From an uncultured Spirochaetaceae bacterium (GTDB lineage Bacteria > Spirochaetota > Spirochaetia > Sphaerochaetales > Sphaerochaetaceae): a stretch of 64,000 nt of DNA. The stretch lies in assembly GCA_944390725.1 (NCBI GenBank), contig CALXQU010000006.1, positions 62,001-126,000 of the forward strand, read 5' to 3'. Shown in pieces: positions 42,749 through 50,224 of the stretch (the stretch's first letter is position 1; every line of letters starts with the position of its first letter). The position numbers and the translations under genes are program-made. The notes under the pieces are model-generated. The model was not told where the DNA came from and did not search any database. It saw only the letters and a list, made by a program, of their open reading frames with translations.

Positions 42749-42755
42749 ATTCTCC

Positions 42756-43568
42756 TTATCCGATCCGCACCATCAGCTTGGTGACATGCTCATCCTCTTC
42801 CTTCGTGACTATCGATGATATCGTGAGCTCCTCATAGATGCTTCCCTTTGCATCCAGTTCCAGGCGGCCAAGCTCCGAGAGGAAGCTCTGGTAGAACGAC
42901 TGCAGCCTGTCGAGGGAGCCCTGGAAGAACATATATGCATAGCGCCCCCTGGGGATCTTCGTGTCAGAAGGACCCGGGAATGTCGCATAGACCTCGCGGC
43001 AGATGCTGCCTAGGGTCCTCCGCGCATCCTCCATGGGGACGATGCTCCCTATCGTGATTATCGTATTGCCGCCTATCTTCGCAATCAGCTTGCTGTATGC
43101 CTCCTGCCAGGCCTCGTCGCTGGTGCTGTCCTTGCCGATCTTCCTGATGGGCATGCTGATCATCGGCACGGATGGGTAGCGCGCGGTATACATCCTGCCT
43201 TTCTCCGCCTCCACGGCTTCCCTTATCGATGACTTGATGGCTCCTACCGTGTCGAGCCTTGCCTTGCAGTCGGCGATCTTCTGCCTGATGCTGGCCTCCT
43301 CGTTCTCGAGAAGCGAGACGAATGATGGGGTGCTGATGCTGCCGATGGCCTCCTTTATCGAGGAGAGGGGGATGCCCAGGTCCCTGAGGGTCAGTATCGT
43401 GTCCAGCTCATTGACCTGCGAGGCGGAGTAGCAGCGGTAGCCGTTGCTCTTGCGCATGGCTGGGGAGAAGAGGCCGATCCTGTCATAGAAGAGGAGGGTA
43501 TCCTTCTTTATGGAGAAGAAAGAGGCCATCTGATGGGGGCTGTAGTATATCGAATCATCTATCTTCAT
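42756..43568 (-). CDS. MerR-family regulator with effector domain
   Basis: 270 residues. N-terminal HTH MASFFSIKKDTLLFYDRIGLFSP-type with the wing RKSNGYRCYSASQVNELDTI, a long coiled-coil helix (about 85-120), then a 150-residue GyrI/BmrR-like drug-binding domain. Divergent from a MATE pump gene with a dyad between them, so it most likely activates the pump when it binds a drug-like ligand. Confidence 0.88.
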   Translation of the reverse strand: MKIDDSIYYSPHQMASFFSIKKDTLLFYDRIGLFSPAMRKSNGYRCYSASQVNELDTILTLRDLGIPLSSIKEAIGSISTPSFVSLLENEEASIRQKIADCKARLDTVGAIKSSIREAVEAEKGRMYTARYPSVPMISMPIRKIGKDSTSDEAWQEAYSKLIAKIGGNTIITIGSIVPMEDARRTLGSICREVYATFPGPSDTKIPRGRYAYMFFQGSLDRLQSFYQSFLSELGRLELDAKGSIYEELTISSIVTKEEDEHVTKLMVRIG

Positions 43569-43586
43569 CTTGTTCCGATGATACCC

Positions 43587-43618
43587 TTGACTATGGAGTT
43601 AACTCAATAGTTTTGAAT
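43587..43618 (+). promoter_or_regulatory. MerR-type divergent promoter with dyad
   Basis: TTGACT (43587) is followed by the 22-bp dyad ACTAT.GAGTTAACTC.ATAGT (43590-43611) and a weak -10 after 19-20 bases (TTTGAA/TTGAAT). The long spacer is the hallmark of promoters that MerR proteins untwist. In the other direction TTGAGT-N18-TATCAT could drive the regulator. Confidence 0.7.
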
Positions 43619-43627
43619 GATAGTATC

Positions 43628-44992
43628 ATGGACTCTGAAAAGGAATTCTTCCTGAAGACATCGCCTACGAGGCTCTTCTTCAGGGCAGCGGTCCCCGGCG
43701 CTATCGGGATGATCGCATCGAACATCTATTTCTCTGTCGAGATGCTCATGGTCGGGCGCTTCATCGGGCAGACGGCATTCGCCGGCGGCAACCTGGCCAT
43801 GCCGCTTCTCCTCATCGCATACGCTGTTGCCGACATGGTCGCAGTGGGCTCTTCCATCGGCATCGCCCTCAGGCTCGGGGAGGGCAGGAAGGAGGAGGCT
43901 GACAGGATCTTCACTGCCGCCGTCATCTCGGCATCGCTTCTGAGCACAATCGCCGCTGTGGCGCTGACTGCAGCCGGTCCGATGCTGTTCCGCCTCATGG
44001 GGGCAGATGATGCCCTGATAAGGGAGGCGATGGCCTATCTCGGCGTGTATACCGTCTTCATACCGCTTACATGCCTGGTATTCGTATTCGACAACTACCT
44101 CAGGATCTGCGGCAGGGTGAGGTTCTCCATGGTGATGAACATCGTCATGGCGCTTCTCTGCCTCGTCCTCGAGTTCATCTTCCTATGCATATTCGACCTG
44201 GGGATCGGCTTCGCGGCCCTCGGCACGAGCCTTGGCATGTCCATTACCTGCATCATCTGCATGATGCCGTTCATCAGGGGCAGGATGGCCCTGCGCTTCA
44301 CGCGGCTCAGGGGTGTGCGTGACACGCTCAGGGAGATATTCGTCCAGGGGCTGCCCAGCTTCCTGAACAACACGTCGGGAAGGATCACCTCGATATTCAT
44401 GAACAGCCTGCTGCTCCATCTCGGCGGGGATGTGGCTGTCTCGATATACGGGGTGTTCATGAATATAGACGGGATCATCGTGCCTGGCATGTACGGTGTC
44501 TTCGACTCGCTGCAGCCGGCAATCGGCTACAACTGGGGAGCGAAGAGGCGCGACAGGGCAGGGAAGATCGCATTCCGCTGCGTCATCGCCCTTGCTGTCA
44601 TGTGCGCGGCCTTCACCTTCGTCCTGGAGATCTTCCCCGGTTGGATATTCTCTCTCTTCCTGGAGGCCGATGGCGCTGTCGTCACCCTCGCCATCCATGC
44701 GATATCCATCATGGGGCTGACGTATCTCGTGCGCTGGATCAGCTACTCCTGCCAGTCATTCCTTTCCGCGGTGGGGAAGAGCAGGGAGGCGACTGTCCTC
44801 TCGCTCTGCAATGCCCTGCTGTTCCCGATGCTGATGATGTTCCTGCTGAAGGGCTCTGGACTCGAAGGGCTCTGGTATGTCATGCCATCGGCAGCGGTGC
44901 TCACCTCTGCCGTGGCCGTGGTGATATACTTCGTGCAGATCAGGAGCCGAAGACAGCCCTGTGGAGCCCTTCCTGCTCAGGAAGGTGCGTGA
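43628..44992 (+). CDS. MATE family multidrug efflux transporter
   Basis: 454 residues, about 12 membrane helices, with motifs PGAIGMIASNIYFSVEMLMVGRFIG and, in the second half, GLPSFLNNTSGRITSIFMNSLLLHLGG. ATG at 43628 is favoured over TTG at 43613, which would fall on the -10 element. The predicted transcript would then begin within a few bases of the ATG and have no ribosome site, so a leaderless mRNA is possible. Its 3' end overlaps the convergent DUF6506 gene by 53 bp. Confidence 0.9.
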   Translation: MDSEKEFFLKTSPTRLFFRAAVPGAIGMIASNIYFSVEMLMVGRFIGQTAFAGGNLAMPLLLIAYAVADMVAVGSSIGIALRLGEGRKEEADRIFTAAVISASLLSTIAAVALTAAGPMLFRLMGADDALIREAMAYLGVYTVFIPLTCLVFVFDNYLRICGRVRFSMVMNIVMALLCLVLEFIFLCIFDLGIGFAALGTSLGMSITCIICMMPFIRGRMALRFTRLRGVRDTLREIFVQGLPSFLNNTSGRITSIFMNSLLLHLGGDVAVSIYGVFMNIDGIIVPGMYGVFDSLQPAIGYNWGAKRRDRAGKIAFRCVIALAVMCAAFTFVLEIFPGWIFSLFLEADGAVVTLAIHAISIMGLTYLVRWISYSCQSFLSAVGKSREATVLSLCNALLFPMLMMFLLKGSGLEGLWYVMPSAAVLTSAVAVVIYFVQIRSRRQPCGALPAQEGA

Positions 44993-45227
44993 TATACCCG
45001 ACAGGGATCTTCCCCTCTGTTGCCTCCGCGACCTTCCTGGCGCCCTCGGGGCCGAATGCCCCGCATACCTCTATGCAGCCGATGCCCTCGTCCAGGAGCT
45101 TCCTGGCAGCCGTGCAGGCATCCTCGAGGTCCCGGACGCCGATGATGCTGCACATGCCCTGATGTATCGATGCCCTGTCCCTGGCGGAATCGAGCCCGTC
45201 GCCCATGATGAGGAAAGCGAATCTCAT
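44940..45227 (-). CDS. Small conserved protein, DUF6506-like
   Basis: 95 residues. Alpha/beta sequence with the conserved block GCIEVCGAFGPEGARKVAEAT-GKIPVGYITH. I recognise it as a short family of anaerobes with no known function. Its position after the Fe-S protein gene on the same strand (40 bp apart) suggests they share a transcript. Confidence 0.65.
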   Translation of the reverse strand: MRFAFLIMGDGLDSARDRASIHQGMCSIIGVRDLEDACTAARKLLDEGIGCIEVCGAFGPEGARKVAEATEGKIPVGYITHLPEQEGLHRAVFGS

Positions 45228-45267
45228 GATGTCCTCCCTGCAGCTGATGATATCCGGGGACGGGGCT

Positions 45268-45903
45268 TCATTCCAGCCTTTCTAGCTCATCGCCGGTGGC
45301 GCCGCACATGGGGCATACGGGCTCCTCGCCTTCACGTACCTCGAACTCGGTGAGGCAGCGATTGCATCTGTAGCGCACTGTGCCTGCTTCCCTGCGCCTG
45401 TAGCCGCCATCATTGCATTCAATCGTGGCTAGGAGCTCCTCGGCTTCCTTGAGGGGGAACCCCTGCGATGGCGGATCGTCGATAAGGCTCTGGATGAGGC
45501 TCAGCGCATTGCCGCTCTGCGGGAGCATGTAGCCTGCCTCGCGGAGGATGTCCTCGGCAGAGAGCCTCGCAGACCGTGCCACGGCCTTCATCAGCCTCCT
45601 CAGCCCGGGGTCTGCCGCCGATCCTGCGATCATGAGGGCGGCCTTCTCTTCCTTTGCCTTGTTCTCAGCCAGCCTGTCCAGCGCGGCGATGACCGCATCG
45701 TCCTTCTTCTGCTGCGGGGGATAGGTGACAGGCACGAGGCTTATGGCGCCGCTGGGGCATGCCGCCGCGCAGTCGCCGCAGCCGATGCATCTTGATGTGT
45801 CGATGATACTGTCCTCCGTATCCGTCGCTCCATTGGGGCAGACATACAGGCAGAGGCAGTCCTTCGTGCAGAGCCTGAGGTTCCTTACTGCTATCTTCTT
45901 CAT
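45268..45903 (-). CDS. 4Fe-4S ferredoxin-like protein with C-terminal rubredoxin-like zinc ribbon
   Basis: 211 residues. Two cluster motifs in the first 55 residues (CTKDCLCLYVCPNGA and CIGCGDCAAACPSGA), a helical middle, and a CxxC...CPMC ribbon at the end (YRCNRCLTEF, VCPMCG). In many anaerobes this protein is encoded next to a rubrerythrin/NADH peroxidase and is its electron partner. Here IscB lies between them. ATG at 45903 overlaps the iscB stop (ATGA); it has no usable ribosome site of its own. Confidence 0.85.
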   Translation of the reverse strand: MKKIAVRNLRLCTKDCLCLYVCPNGATDTEDSIIDTSRCIGCGDCAAACPSGAISLVPVTYPPQQKKDDAVIAALDRLAENKAKEEKAALMIAGSAADPGLRRLMKAVARSARLSAEDILREAGYMLPQSGNALSLIQSLIDDPPSQGFPLKEAEELLATIECNDGGYRRREAGTVRYRCNRCLTEFEVREGEEPVCPMCGATGDELERLE

Positions 45904-47189
45904 AAAATAATAGCCGGGGATACTCCAGCCTCTGCAGGCGGGAGAGGAACCGGCTTCCTCCTTTCTATCAGTCTTGAGTTCGTACGCTCGACGAGCGTAA
46001 GATTCCTGCAATGGGCTGCCGGATGCACCTTCGTGCCGTCCAGCTTCCTGATATCGAAATAGCCAGAGCTCCTCCGGCCATGGATATAGCAGAGGATTCC
46101 TTCGTAGAGGACGATATCCCAGAGGCCGAAGCCGCCGATTATCTTCTCTGTCTGGTTCCGCCTCCTGATGCCGCCCCTGGGGATCGTGTCCTTGTGTATC
46201 TTCCTGTTATGGCATCTGAGCTTCCGTATGGCATACCATTCGCCGCTGGAGGCGGCATCGGGATGCCCGGCGATGCAGCGCGCATCCACCCTGTGCGATT
46301 TCTCCAGCCCATGCCGGATTCTCGTGTCCTTCGTGATGTACCCGAATGTCATGGATACGCGCGCTTCACCGAATTCAGCCCTGAGTCTTCTCAGAAGCTC
46401 CCAGCGCATGGCGGACATCAGCGCTTCTGTCTTATATCCCTTCGGCTTTCTGAAGTCCGTCCTGATCTCTCCACTGTGGAGAAGGCTGTGGCATGTGGAG
46501 CAGAGCGTGATGAGGTTCTCCGGCCTGTCCGAGCCGCCATCGATGCGCCTGATCTTGTGATGCACCTCAAGCACGGGATCCTTCCTCTTCCCGCCGCAGA
46601 GCCTGCATTCGTGGCCATCCCTGTAGAGGACGTATTCCCTTGCGTTCCAGAAGCCCATCTGCTCTCCCTGCTGATACTCCTCTCCATCGATATCAGGATT
46701 TCTGATCTTCTGGATATCGAACGCGGCGGTCTCTATGACGATGCGGGAGACAGGCAGGAACGATGAGATGATGCGCACGGTGTTCTGGTGCGCTGTGAGC
46801 TTCTCCTCGAGCGACGGCGGGAGCCAGCCAGCCTTCCTTCTGCGGTTATCGAAACGCGGCTTGCGGTGGCGAGTCTTCCTGCTGCGTCTGGCTCCGCGCT
46901 TCTCGCTTCTTTCCGTCATGAGCTGAGGGATGTCCGTGCGCATCTCCTCTTCCGCCTCGAAGAGCCTCTTCTGCTCTGTGGATGCGGAGTATACGGCGGT
47001 GCTGTATCCGGTATCGACGCCGAGCGTCACGGGCTGCACATGCCGCGTCTCCGGCTCGTAGAGCAGTCTGATCGTGAACGGACAGGCGCTCTCCACCTTA
47101 GCTTTTTTCTTCCTGAGAAGCCACTTGACCTTGCCGTGCCTCTCGGTAGGCATGAGCGGCGTCCCGTCCTTCGCGATGACATATACCAT
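45900..47189 (-). CDS. iscB: IscB RNA-guided nuclease (OMEGA system)
   Basis: 429 residues, the typical IscB size and the family ancestral to Cas9. Domains in order: PLMP domain (P11-P14, then HGKVKWLLRKKKAKV), RuvC-I with D59 in LGVDTGYS, arginine-rich bridge helix (95-120), RuvC-II with E153 in IVIETAAFD, HNH with H210/H211, N225 and H234, flanked by zinc CxxC pairs C195/C198 and C230/C233, then RuvC-III with H299/D302 in SHRVDARC. All catalytic residues are present. No TnpA transposase gene is near, so mobility depends on one in trans. The C-terminus runs 4 bp into the next gene. Confidence 0.95.
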   Translation of the reverse strand: MVYVIAKDGTPLMPTERHGKVKWLLRKKKAKVESACPFTIRLLYEPETRHVQPVTLGVDTGYSTAVYSASTEQKRLFEAEEEMRTDIPQLMTERSEKRGARRSRKTRHRKPRFDNRRRKAGWLPPSLEEKLTAHQNTVRIISSFLPVSRIVIETAAFDIQKIRNPDIDGEEYQQGEQMGFWNAREYVLYRDGHECRLCGGKRKDPVLEVHHKIRRIDGGSDRPENLITLCSTCHSLLHSGEIRTDFRKPKGYKTEALMSAMRWELLRRLRAEFGEARVSMTFGYITKDTRIRHGLEKSHRVDARCIAGHPDAASSGEWYAIRKLRCHNRKIHKDTIPRGGIRRRNQTEKIIGGFGLWDIVLYEGILCYIHGRRSSGYFDIRKLDGTKVHPAAHCRNLTLVERTNSRLIERRKPVPLPPAEAGVSPAIIL

Positions 47190-47480
47190 CGTTGACTCCT
47201 GAACCTCATATAGAGGTAAATCCGGTTTTCCGGTTGCCGGGTATCGCTCCCGGCTGTCCTTCGCCGATGTTATCCCGGGGTTTTGTATCCCGTACGGTAC
47301 TGTCCATAACCCAGTAGGAACTGTTTAACCGCAGGGCGCAGAGCAGCGGACTCGGACGATATCCGCCGGTGCCTATATATTCCCGGGTAACGTAGCTGGC
47401 CTTGCCTCACGGCAATACTTCGCTTGGGCTAGTCAGCCAGGCTTTTTCAAGCCTCATCCTCTAAAGGATGGGGTGGTTGA
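45904..47480 (-). mobile_element. IscB/omega-RNA element of IS200/IS605 type, no transposase gene
   Basis: The element spans the structured RNA and iscB and falls exactly between the rubrerythrin-like stop and the Fe-S protein start. Near the left end (minus-strand sense) is a 6-bp stem with a 4-base loop (47455-47470), like the subterminal hairpins recognised by TnpA. A small GCCT/AGGC hairpin lies near the other end (about 45935). Boundaries are inferred to within some 10 bases; no target duplication is expected for this family. Confidence 0.75.
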
Positions 47481-47495
47481 CCTTCCACCTCCTCA
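47205..47495 (-). ncRNA. Omega RNA (HEARO-type) guiding IscB
   Basis: About 290 non-coding bases directly 5' of iscB on the same strand, rich in stems: CATCCT/AGGATG, GGCTT/AAGCC, TTGCC.TGA.GGCAA, CCGGGA, and GCCGGG..CCCGGC near the gene. In IscB systems this RNA binds the protein and carries the guide at its 5' end, read from DNA just outside the element. Here that would be the stop-codon region of the rubrerythrin-like gene (about 47480-47497). RNA ends are not visible from sequence. Confidence 0.82.
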
Positions 47496-48119
47496 GACGA
47501 TCTTCTCGAACTTCCAGTCAGGGACCTTGCATACAGGGCACAGGGCTGGCGGATTGTCGCCGATGTATATGAAGCCGCAGATGGAACAGACCCATATCTG
47601 GGTGCCCGCGAGGGCGCTTTCGCCTTCCTTCTCGTAGCTTTCCAGCACAGCCTGCAGCATCCTGCCGGTCTTCTCTCCCCATGTGCAGGCCCTCAGGGCC
47701 CCTCTGTCGCCATGGGCTGATGCCGTCCTCTTCGCCTCCGGATAGAGCGATGAGATATCCTCATCGGCAAGGGCGCGTATATAGGGCATGCCAGCTTCCG
47801 GGACAGCAGGGGAGGCGGAGGCGAAGTAGTCCGCGATCTTCCTCAGCAGCGAGGCCTCATGTTCCCTGTACTGCTTCTCCGCACCCCTGGCAAGGTTGGA
47901 GAAGAGGGCGGACATGGCACCCGGGGAGAGCTTCTCCAGGTCCGTCTCGATGGTCTCCTGGCTGGGCTCAGCTTCCGCCACCCCATCTTCCTCAGCCGCG
48001 AACATATTCTTGGGTGCCTTGCACATCGGGCACTTCCAGTCGTCGGGAAGCTCCGCGAAGGGAATCCCCTCAGCCTCTTCGTCGTATACGTATCCGCATA
48101 CCTGGCAGATATACTTCAT
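47493..48119 (-). CDS. Rubredoxin-rubrerythrin fusion (NADH peroxidase-type)
   Basis: 208 residues. N-terminal rubredoxin domain ([27 protein letters not shown]), a ferritin-like helical domain (about 58-170), and a C-terminal rubredoxin-like [15 protein letters not shown]. Reduces hydrogen peroxide in anaerobes with electrons passed through the rubredoxin iron. A good ribosome site precedes the ATG (GAGGAGGG). The promoter carries a Fur/PerR-like box. Its normal partner gene lies beyond the IscB element. Confidence 0.85.
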   Translation of the reverse strand: MKYICQVCGYVYDEEAEGIPFAELPDDWKCPMCKAPKNMFAAEEDGVAEAEPSQETIETDLEKLSPGAMSALFSNLARGAEKQYREHEASLLRKIADYFASASPAVPEAGMPYIRALADEDISSLYPEAKRTASAHGDRGALRACTWGEKTGRMLQAVLESYEKEGESALAGTQIWVCSICGFIYIGDNPPALCPVCKVPDWKFEKIV

Positions 48120-48143
48120 CCACCCTCCTCAAGCCATAGCTTT

Positions 48144-48190
48144 ATTGATAATTGTTATCAATAGATTAGCATTATCATCAGCGCTGTCAA
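48144..48190 (-). promoter_or_regulatory. Promoter with Fur/PerR-family box for the rubrerythrin-like gene
   Basis: On the minus strand TTGACA, 16 bases, TAATCT (48163-48168). The 19-bp box ATTGATAA-TTG-TTATCAAT (48144-48162) follows at the transcription start and matches the Fur/PerR 7-1-7 pattern. Peroxide- or iron-controlled expression is the likely meaning. Confidence 0.8.
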
Positions 48191-48268
48191 GGAAAATGAA
48201 AAGGGCAGGGCGGCCCCGCCCTTCCATATATCGCCATGCTTCTCTACAATCGGGTCAGGGGAGATGGG

Positions 48269-50050
48269 ATGGACAAGGCAGCTTCTTCTGCGGCTATATC
48301 AAGTGAGGGACTGGCAAGGGTGCTGCTCTCGGCAGGGCTTGCGCTTGCTGTGTTCCACCTGCCGTTCCTGATCGGCAATGGCCTGCCGTACTATCTTCTC
48401 TCCGCAGCTGCCTTCACGGTTCCGCTGGCAGGGTATTCCCTCTACAGGATATCCCTATATAAGGGAAAGAGGATAAGGGACTATGATGACAGTTCCATGC
48501 TCTACCGCTTCCTCTGCAGCAGGAGGTTCGCCTACCTTGCGTCGATCATAGCCGCCGTGGCCATTTCGCTGGCGCTCCCTGTCGCCGTGTATCTCTTCTC
48601 CCCGGCGGAGTACATCGCCTTCATGTCTGCAGCTCTGGCGGCAGCCTTGATGAGCGCCCTCTGCAGGGCTATGGCCGTCGGCAGGCTGAGGATATACAGG
48701 GAAGCTGCCGCGGACTACCATCTGGCCAGGGCCGATGCCTGGATCCTGGCGTTCTGCACCGTGATTGTCTATCCGTTTATCGCATACTTTCTCAGGGATG
48801 CCGTGCTTTCCTTGCCGTTCTGCCCTGGGGATATCGGCAGGCTAGGGTATTCCGGCGCGGTCACGGTCATTGCCACGGTCCTGGATTCCTTCCTCCGCAT
48901 GTCAGGCATGGTCCTCGGCAGCCGTACGGCATCCATCATGGCCGATGATGCGTTCCTTGCCCTCTTCGTGGTCATCTGCCAGGGCGGCATCCTCATCCTG
49001 GCCCTCAGCAGGGCCGCCATCTTCTTCTCCCTTGGTAGGGATAGGCTGAAGGTCATCACGGAGCCGCTGGCGGGAAGCAGCAGGGCCATCAGCCTGCGCT
49101 CCATAGTGCTGGCTGCCATCATCTCCATGGCTGTCATGGCCGGCATTGCCTCGGTGGCTGTCGATAGCGAGGTGGCCGATGCCGTAGGCAGGGCCTCTGT
49201 CGAGATGGTGGAGACCGTGGAGGTAGCCGTCGATGAGATAGATGGGATCCTGTACAGGAAAGGCACCATGCTCCTTATCGGAGAGGTCGGCGAGAGCTTC
49301 GCTGCCAAGACCAAGGCCGAGCTTGAGGCTATCGTGGATGATTATTTCGATGATATGGCTGCCGGCGTAGATGTGTATCTTGACTGGTACTACAGCATAG
49401 GAGGCCAGTACTCGCAGCTCTGGAACATGGTGAAGGGCATGCTGACTGACGGCGTCGAGGAGGCTGTCGGTAGCCTGATGGAGGAGAAGATGTCCGAGCT
49501 CATCAATCCCGGCTGTGACATCAATGCGGATATAAGCGCGGTGATAGCTGCCAATGATGGGCTTTTCAGGGATGCTGTGGGCCTCATCCTCGATGAGAAC
49601 AGGATCGTGGAGAAGGATTCTGAGGAGTATGTGGTTACTGCTACCGCTTCCCTTGAGGACCTCGTGACGGGGAATCTTCCCGATACCCTCTTCACGCCGT
49701 CGCTCCATGCGGCCTTCGGTATCGGGACAGGGGCCGCTTCCGGCATCATCATCGGGAGGATCGCGAAGAGGTCGATACAGTCAGCGGCCGGCAGGCTGGC
49801 GGTGAAGGCCGCCTCTAAGCCTATCGTCTCCAAGCTGGGAGGCGCCAAGATCGGCACGGCCCTCGGTTCGCTGGCAGGCCCGCTTGGCAGCCTCGTGGGA
49901 TTCGCCGGCGGCGTGGTGGCGGGCGAGGTCGTCAGCTGGGCCACGATCAAGCTCGATGAATCGCTCAACCGCGGCGATTACAGGGATTCGATACTCGATG
50001 ATATCGAGGCCATGCGGCAGGAGACGCTTCTGCAGATAGCATCGCTGTAA
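48269..50050 (+). CDS. Large polytopic membrane protein of unknown function
   Basis: 593 residues. Around six membrane segments in the first 270 residues, a seventh near 280-300, then a soluble acidic helical region (about 310-470), and a C-terminal glycine/alanine-rich segment (LGGAKIGTALGSLAGPLGSLVGFAGGVVAGEV) with a glycine-zipper look that may insert in membranes. ATG at 48269 follows GGGGAGATGGG. No family recognised. It stands alone, 30 bases before a Fur-like box. Confidence 0.7.
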   Translation: MDKAASSAAISSEGLARVLLSAGLALAVFHLPFLIGNGLPYYLLSAAAFTVPLAGYSLYRISLYKGKRIRDYDDSSMLYRFLCSRRFAYLASIIAAVAISLALPVAVYLFSPAEYIAFMSAALAAALMSALCRAMAVGRLRIYREAAADYHLARADAWILAFCTVIVYPFIAYFLRDAVLSLPFCPGDIGRLGYSGAVTVIATVLDSFLRMSGMVLGSRTASIMADDAFLALFVVICQGGILILALSRAAIFFSLGRDRLKVITEPLAGSSRAISLRSIVLAAIISMAVMAGIASVAVDSEVADAVGRASVEMVETVEVAVDEIDGILYRKGTMLLIGEVGESFAAKTKAELEAIVDDYFDDMAAGVDVYLDWYYSIGGQYSQLWNMVKGMLTDGVEEAVGSLMEEKMSELINPGCDINADISAVIAANDGLFRDAVGLILDENRIVEKDSEEYVVTATASLEDLVTGNLPDTLFTPSLHAAFGIGTGAASGIIIGRIAKRSIQSAAGRLAVKAASKPIVSKLGGAKIGTALGSLAGPLGSLVGFAGGVVAGEVVSWATIKLDESLNRGDYRDSILDDIEAMRQETLLQIASL

Positions 50051-50080
50051 GGCATGCGATGATGCCATAATGGCCCCTAT

Positions 50081-50095
50081 TGATAATGATTATCA
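50081..50095 (+). promoter_or_regulatory. Fur-family box
   Basis: TGATAATGATTATCA, a perfect 7-1-7 inverted repeat. It lies 30 bases after the membrane-protein gene and 130 bases before the symporter gene, so it probably belongs to the symporter promoter, though I cannot place -35/-10 elements with certainty. Confidence 0.75.
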
Positions 50096-50224
50096 TGAAA
50101 ACTACGCTCATTTGCTGATTATGCCCGGTTCCAGGCGACAATATGTCCTCTATGTGTCTTGCCGAGGTTGCGGTATCCTGCTTTTGCGGTGAAACTTACC
50201 ATATATCCCCGCAAGGAGGTAAGC

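Noticed and set aside
43613..43627. TTG at 43613 as start of the second MATE gene
   Set aside because: It overlaps the predicted -10 element of the MerR-type promoter and has no ribosome site; ATG 43628 fits better.
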